Under the pieces are notes generated by a model. That model was given only the letters and a program-made list of their open reading frames with translations. It made no database searches and was not told where the DNA came from. A stretch of DNA of 64,000 nucleotides, taken from the NCBI GenBank assembly GCA_029721435.1, contig CM056581.1, positions 68,868,712 to 68,932,711 on the forward strand, read 5' to 3'. Each line of letters starts with the position of its first letter. The first letter of the stretch is position 1. This document shows, one piece after another, positions 55,701-64,000 of this stretch. The DNA comes from Gymnothorax reevesii. Its lineage: Eukaryota; Chordata; Actinopteri; Anguilliformes; Muraenidae. The translations under genes and the position numbers were made by a program.

Positions 55701-58700
55701 GTGCACGGACCATACCTCTACCACTGATACACCTGACCATACATCTACCACTGATCCACCAGACCATACATCTACCGCTGATACGCCTGACCATACATCT
55801 ATCACTGATACAACTGACCAAAAATCTACCACAGATACACCTGACCATTAATCAACCACTGATACGCCTGACAGTACATCTACCACTGGTACATCTGACC
55901 ATACATCTACCACTGATACTAGGCCTTACCATACATCTACCACTGATACACCTGACCATACATCTACCACTGATACATCTGATCATACATAGATCACTGA
56001 TACTAGTCCTGACCATCCATCTACCACTGATACTAGGCCTGACCATACATCTACCACTGATACTAGGCCTGACCATACATCTACCACTGATACAAGGCCT
56101 GACCATACATCTACCACTGATACAAGGCCTGACCATACATCTACCACTGATACACTTGACCATAGTTCTACCACTGATACACCTGAACATACATCTACCA
56201 CTGATACGTATGACCATCCATCTACCACTGATATGCCTCACCATACATCTACCACAGATACACCTGACCATACATCTACCACTGATACAACGCCTGACCA
56301 TACATCTACAACTGATTCACCTGATCATACTTCTACCATTGATACATCTGACCAGCCATCTACCACTGATATGCCTGACCATACATCTACCACTGATACA
56401 CCTGACCATTCATCTACCACTGATACACCTGACCATACTTCTACCACTGATACACCTGACCATAAATCTACCACAGATACACCTGACCATAAATCTACCA
56501 CTGATACACCTGACTATACATCTACTACTGATGCACCTTACCATTCATCTACCATTGATACACCTGACCATACATCTACCACTGATACACCTGACCATAC
56601 ATCTACCACTGATACGCCTGACCATACATCTACCAGTGACACACCTGACCATAGTTCTACCACTGATACACCTGACCATACATCTACCACTTATACATCT
56701 GACCATCCATCTACCACTGATATGCCTGACCATACATCTACGACTGATACGCCTGACCAAAAATCTACCACAGATACACCTGACCATAAATCTGCCTCTG
56801 ATACGCCTGACCATACATCTACCACTGATACTATGCCTGACCATACATCTACCACTGATTCACCTGACCAAACATCTACCACTGATACATCTGACCAGAC
56901 ATCTGACACTAATATACCTGACCATACATCGACCAGTGATACACCTGACCATACATCTAACACTGATACTAGGCCGGACCATACATGTATCACTGATACA
57001 CCCGACCATACATCTACCACTGATACACCTGACCATACACCTACCACTGATACGCTTGACAATACTTCTACCACTGATACATCTGACCATGCATCTACCA
57101 CTGATACATCTGACCATACAACTACCACTGATACGCTTGACCATACATCTACCACTGATACATCTGATCATGCATCTACCACTGATACATCTGACCATAC
57201 ATCTACCATTGATACGGCCTGACCATACATCAACCACTGATACACCTGACCAGACATCTCCCACTGATACATCTGACCATAAATCTACCACTGATACTAC
57301 GTCTGACCATACATCTACCACTGATACACCTGACCATCCATATACCACTGATATGCCTGTCCATACAGCTACCACTGACACACCTGACCATACATCTACC
57401 ACTGATACATCTGACCATCCATCTATCACTGGTACATTTGACCATACATCTATCACTGATACTAGGCCTGACCATACATCTACCACTGATACACCTGACC
57501 ATCCATCTACCACTGATATGCCTGTCTATACAGCTACCACTGATGCAACTGACCATACATCTACCACTGATACATCTGACCATCTATCACTGGTCGTCTG
57601 ACCATACATCTATCACTGATACAAGGCCTGACCATACATCTACCACTGATACACTTGACCATACATCTACCACTGATATACCTGACCAGAAATCTACCAC
57701 TGATGCACCTGACCATAAATCTACCACTGATACACCTGACCGTACATCTACTACTGATACATCTGACCATACATCTAACACTGATACATCTGACCATTCA
57801 TCTATCACTGGTACATCTGACCATTCATCTATCACTGATACTAGGCCTGACCATACATCTACCACTGATACACCTGACCATCCATCTACCACTGATACAT
57901 CTGAACATACATCGACCACTGATACTAGGCCTGCCCATGCCTCTACCACGGATACTAGGCCTGACCATAGTTCTACCACTGATACACCTGACCATACATC
58001 GACCACTGATGCATCTGACCATACATCGACCAATGATACATCTGACCGTACATCGACCACTGATACTAGGCCTAACCATACATCTACCACTGACACTAGG
58101 CCTAACCATACATCTACCACTGACACTAGGCCTGACCATACATCTCTCACTGATACACCTGACCATACATCTACCACTGATACCCCTGACCAAAAATCTA
58201 CCACAAATACACCTGACAATAAATCTACCACTGATATGCCTGACCATACATCTACCACAGATACAAGGCTTGACCATACATCTACCACTGATACTACGCC
58301 TGACCATAAATCTACCACTGATACTACGCCTGACCATACATCTACCACTGATACACCTGACCATCCATCTACCACTGATATGCCTGTCCATACAGCTACC
58401 ACTGATACACCTGACCATACATCTATCACTGGTACATCTGACCACACATCTATCACTGATACTAGGCCTGACCATACATCTACCACTGATACACCTGACC
58501 ATCCATCCACCACTGATATGCCTGTCTATCCAGCTACCACTGATACACCTGACCATACATCAATCACTGATACGAGGCCTGACCATTAATCTACCACTGA
58601 TACACCTGACCATACATCTACCACTGATAAGGCTGACCATAGATCTACCACTGATACACCTGACCATACATCTACCACTGATACACCTGACCACAGTTCT

Positions 58701-61700
58701 ACCACTGATACACCTGACCATTCATCGACCACTGTTACATCTGACCATACATCGACCACTGATATTAGGCCAAACCATACATCTACCACTTACACTAGGC
58801 CTGACCATACATCTACCACTGACACTAGGCCTGACCATACATCTATCACTGATACACCTGACCATACATCTACCACTGATACACCTGACCATCCATCTAC
58901 CACTGATATGCCTGTCCATACAGCTACCACTGATACACCTGACCATACATATACCACTGATACATCTGACCATTCATCTATCACTGATACATCTGACCAT
59001 ACATCTACCACAGATACGAGGCCTAACCATACATCTACTACTGATACTAGGCCTGACCATACATCTACCACTGATACACCTGACCATACATCTACCACTG
59101 ATACATCTGACCATACATAGATCACTGATACTAGTCTTGACCATCCATCTACCACTGATACTAGGCCTGACCACACATCTACCACAGATACTAGGCCTGA
59201 CCATACATCTACCACTGATACAAGGCCTGACCATACATCTACCACTGATACACTTGACCATAGTTCTACCACTGATACACCTGACCATACATCTACCACT
59301 GATACATATGACCATCCATCTACCACTGATATGCCTCACCATACATCTACCACAGATACACCTGACCATAAATCTACCACTGATACGCCTGACCATACAT
59401 CTACCACTGATACTACGCCTGACCATACATCTACAACTGATTCACCTGACCATACTTCTACCATTGATACATCTGACCAGCCATCTACCACTGATATACC
59501 TGACCATTCATCTACCACTGATACACCTGACCATACTTCTACCACTGATACACCTGACCATAAATCTACCACAGATACACCTGACCATAAATCTACCACT
59601 GATACCCCTGACCATACATCTACTACTGATGCACCTTACAATTCATCTACCATTGATACACCTGACCATACATCTACCACTGATACACCTGACCATACAT
59701 CTACCACTGATACGCCTGACCATACATCTACCAGTGACACACCTGACCATAGTTCTACCACTGATACACCTGACCATACATCTACCACTGATACATCTGA
59801 CCATCCATCTACCACTAATATGCCTGACCATACATCTACGACTGATACGCCTGACCAAAAATCTACCACAGATACACCTGACCATAAATCTGCCACTGAT
59901 ACGCCTGACCATCCATCTACCACTGATATGCCTGACCATACATCTACGACTGATACGCCTGACCAAAAATCTACCACAGATACACCTGACCATAAATCTG
60001 CCACTGATACACCTGACCATCCATCTACCACTGATATGCCTGTCCATACAGCTACCACTGATACACCTGACCATACAAATACCACTGATACATCTGACCA
60101 TTCATCTATCACTGATACATCTGACCATACATCTATCACTGATACTCGGCCTGACCATACATCTACCACTGATACACCTGACCATCCATCTACCACTGAT
60201 ATGCCTGTCTATACAGCTACCACTGATACAACTGACCATACATCTACCACTGATACATCTGACCATCTATCATTGGTCGTCTGACCATACATCTATCACT
60301 GATACTAGGCCTGACCATACATCTACCACTGATACACTTGACCATACAGCTACCACTGATATACCTGACCATAAATCTACCACTGATGCACCTGACCATA
60401 AATCTACCACTGATACACCTGACCGTACATCTACTCCTGATACATCTGACCATACATCTAACACTGATACTAGGCCTGACCATACATCTACCACTGATAC
60501 ACCTGACCATAAATCTACCACTGATACGCCTGACCATACATCTACCACTGATACTACGCCTGACCATACATCTACAACTGATTCACCTGACCATACTTCT
60601 ACCATTGATACATCTGACCAGCCATCTACCACTGATATACCTGACCATTCATCTACCACTGATACACCTGACCATACTTCTACCACTGATACACCTGACC
60701 ATAAATCTACCACAGATACACCTGACCATAAATCTACCACTGATACACCTGACCATACATCTACTACTGATGCACCTTACCATTCATCTACCATTGATAC
60801 ACCTGACCATACATCTACCACTGATACACCTGACCATACATCTACCACTGATACGCCTGACCATACATCTACCAGTGACACACCTGACCATAGTTCTACC
60901 ACTGATACACCTGACCATACATCTACCACTGATACATCTGACCATCCATCTACCACTGATATGCCTGACCATACATCTACGACTGATACGCCTGACCAAA
61001 AATCTACCACAGATACACCTGACCATAAATCTGCCACTGATACGCCTGACCATCCATCTACCACTGATATGCCTGACCATACATCTACGACTGATACGCC
61101 TGACCAAAAATCTACCACAGATACACCTGACCATAAATCTGCCACTGAGACAACAGACCATCCATCTACCACTGATATGCCTGTCCATACAGCTACCACT
61201 GGTACACCTGACCATACATCTACCACTGATACATCTGACCATTCATCTATCACTGGGACATCTGACCATACATCTATCACTGATACTTCGCCTGTCCGTA
61301 CATCTACCACTGATACACCTGACCATCCATCTACCACTGATATGCCTGTCTATACAGCTACCACTGATACATCTGACCATCTATCATTGGTCGTCTGACC
61401 ATACATCTATCACTGATACTAGGCCTGACCATACATCTACCACTGATACACTTGACCATACAGCTACCACTGATATACCTGACCATAAATCTACCACTGA
61501 TGCACCTGACCATAAATCTACCACTGATACACCTGACCGTACATCTACTACTGATACATCTGACCATACATCTAACACTGATACTAGGCCTGACCATACA
61601 TCTACCACTGATACACCTGACCATCCATCTACCACTGATACATCTGAACATACATCGACCACTGATACTAGGCCTGCCGATGCCTCTACCACGGATACTA

Positions 61701-64000
61701 GGCCTGACCATAGTTCTACCACTGATACACCTGACCATACATCGACCACTGATGCATCTGACCATACATCGACCAATGATACATCTGACCGTACATCGAC
61801 CACTGATACTAGGCCTAACCATACATCTAACACTGACACTAGGCCTAACCATACATCTACCACTGACACTAGGCCTGACCATACATCTATCACTGATACA
61901 CCTGACCATACATCTACCACTGATACCCCTGACCAAAAATCTACCACAAATACACCTGACAATAAATCTACCACTGATATGCCTGACCATACATCTACCA
62001 CAGATACAAGGCTTGACCATACATCTACCACTGATACTACGCCTGACCATAAATCTACCACTGATACTACGCCTGACCATACATCTACCACTGATACACC
62101 TGACCATCCATCTACCACTGATATGCCTGTCCATACAGCTACCACTGACACACCTGACCATACATCAATCACTGATACATCTGACCATACATCTATCACT
62201 GATACTAGGCCTGACCATACATCTACCACTGATACACCTGACCATCCATCTACCACTGATATGCCTGTCTATACAGCTACCACTGATACACCTGACCATA
62301 CATCAATCACTGATACGAGGCCTGACCATTAATCTACCACTGATACATCTTACCATACATCTACTACTGATGCACCTAACCATTCATCTACCACTGATAC
62401 ACCTGACCATACATCTACCACTGATAAGGCTGACCATACATCTACCACTGATACACCTGACCATACATCTACCACTGATACACCTGACCACAGTTCTACC
62501 ACTGATACACCTGACCATTCATCGACCACTGTTACATCTGACCATACATCGACCACTGATATTAGGCCAAACCATACATCTACCACTTACACTAGGCCTG
62601 AACATACATCTACCACTGACACTAGGCCTGACCATACATCTATCACTGATACACCTGACCATACATCTACCACTGATACCCCTGACCAAAAATCTACCAC
62701 AAATACACCTGACCATAAATCTACCACTGATATGCCTGACCATACATCTACCACAGATATAAGGCCTGACCATACATCTACCACTGATACTACGCCTGAC
62801 CAAAAATCTACCACTGATACTACGCCTGACCATACATCTACCACTGATACACCTGACCATCCATCTACCACTGATATGCCTGTCCATACAGCTACCACTG
62901 ATACACCTGACCATACATATACCACTGATACATCTGACCATTCATCTATCACTGATACATCTGACCATACATCTATCACTGATACTAGGCCTGACCATAC
63001 ATGTACCAATGATACACCTGACCATCCATCTACCACTGATATGCCTGTCTATACAGCTACCACTGATACAACTGACCATACATCTACCACTGATACATCT
63101 GACCATTCATCTATCACTGGTACATCTGACCATACATCTATCACTGATACTAGGCTTGACGATACATCTACCATTGATACACCTGACCATACATCTACCA
63201 CTGATATACCTGACCATAAATCTACCACAGATGCACCTGACCATAAATCTACCACTGATACACCTGACCGTACATCTACTACTGATACATCTGACCATAC
63301 ATCTACCACTGATACATCTGAACATACATCGACCACTGATACTAGGCCTGACCATGCCTCTACCACGGATACTAGGCCTGACCATACATCTACCACTGAT
63401 ACATCTGACCATACATCTATCACTGATACACCTGAACATACATCTACCACTGATACACCTGACCAGACATATAACACTGAAATACCTGACCCTACATCTA
63501 CCACTGATACTAGGCGTGACCATACATCTACAGCTGATACACCAACCATCCCTCTACCACTGATACACCTGACCATACATCTACCACTGATAAGGCTGAC
63601 CATACATCTACCACTGATACACCTGACCATCCAGCTACCACTGATATGCCTGTCCATACATCTATCACTGATACACCTGACCAAAAATCTACCACAGATA
63701 CTAGGCCTTACCATACATCTACCACTGATACATCTGACCATACATAGATCACTGATACTAGTCCTGACCATCCATCTACCACTGATTCTAGGCCTGACCA
63801 TACATCTACCACTGATACTAGGCCTGACCACACATCTACCACTGATACAAGGCCTGACCATACATCTACCACTGATACACCTGACCATACATCTACCACT
63901 GATACATCTGACCATACATAGATCACTGATACTAGTCCTGACCATCCATCTACCACTGATTCTAGGCCTGACCATACATCTACCACTGATACTAGGCCTG
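52739..64000 (+). repeat. Tandem 27/30-bp array, right segment, open at window end
   Basis: It resumes in mid-monomer after the hAT insertion and runs to the last base, so the array's right border lies outside. From about 54.5 kb it is marked by GATATGCCTGTCCATACAGC and GATACTACGCCTGACC monomers that are absent or rare to the left. Block duplications: a marker CATCTATCATTGGTCGTCTG (or one-base variant) at 57581, 60264 and 61378, and a string around GGCCTGCCCATGCCTC/GGCCTGCCGATGCCTC at about 57927 and 61672, 3745 bp apart. A stop-bearing CATAGATCAC monomer recurs at 63743 and 63917 with a 174-bp step. Confidence 0.94.

Noticed and set aside
8446..64000. Thr/Ser/Pro-rich mucin-like or antifreeze-like protein gene
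   Set aside because: The frame exists only because of monomer length. It is broken by stops (for example about 9319, 12008, 15086), 28-bp monomers and a +1 insertion near 8610. No start with signal peptide, no splice-flanked unique exons and no cysteine-rich mucin domains are seen. The sequence also lacks the Ala-Ala-Thr units of antifreeze glycoproteins.
8446..64000. CRISPR array
   Set aside because: The 27-30 bp unit length is suggestive, but units abut head to tail with no unique spacers, there are no cas genes, and the context is a eukaryotic genome.
8708..64000. Minus-strand long frames (VDVWSGVSV-type and GRCMVRCIS-type repeats)
   Set aside because: They are reverse translations of the same monomer. 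Two minus frames of the consensus lack stops, so length is not evidence of coding.
8446..64000. Telomeric repeat
   Set aside because: No TTAGGG or CCCTAA tracts occur; the monomer is unrelated.

Overview
The window looks like repeat-dominated nuclear DNA of a ray-finned fish. This is inferred from the mobile elements, not from any host gene: a tRNA-derived SINE with an (ATT)n tail, a Tc1 element with IR/DR ends, hAT and PIF/Harbinger-type elements, and gamma/epsilon-like endogenous retroviruses (ERVs). I found no intact protein-coding gene, no tRNA or rRNA gene and no CRISPR. Every long open frame in the tandem array is a by-product of the repeat.

Layout. 1-4182: wreck of one ERV, comprising an inverted LTR scrap, a broken gag with a CCHC zinc knuckle, an RT-connection scrap, a polypurine tract and a 599-bp LTR. 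4183-8445: old intergenic DNA holding a Harbinger-like element (5355-6467), a hAT MITE with a perfect 8-bp target-site duplication (TSD; element 7041-7784), and a small palindromic element. 8446-64000 (open at the right edge): one very large tandem array, about 45.3 kb net of insertions, built from 27-bp and 30-bp monomers with a recurrent 28-bp variant.

The array is interrupted by two copies of the same SINE (8736-9125, 11291-11670), a dead Tc1 transposon (15144-16775), a second, scrambled ERV (38072-42557) and a 3.3-kb hAT element with another hAT-like element nested in it (49405-52738). For the Tc1, ERV and hAT insertions, removing the element and one TSD copy (TA, TATA, CACCTGAC) restores an ordinary monomer, so the boundaries are known to the base.

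The array has local higher-order structure: 330-bp periods near 20.1-20.8 kb, 465 bp near 12.9-13.9 kb, 837/1113 bp at 45.9-48.9 kb, and larger blocks at 57-63 kb. It also has regional monomer subtypes. Together with the insertions this gives a relative history: the SINE landed before a block duplication of at least 2.5 kb, while Tc1, ERV2 and hAT each occur once and came later. The main point of interest is this unassigned minisatellite/satellite, whose monomer lengths keep four of six frames open. Recurrent 28-bp monomers, stops and frame changes argue that it is non-coding.
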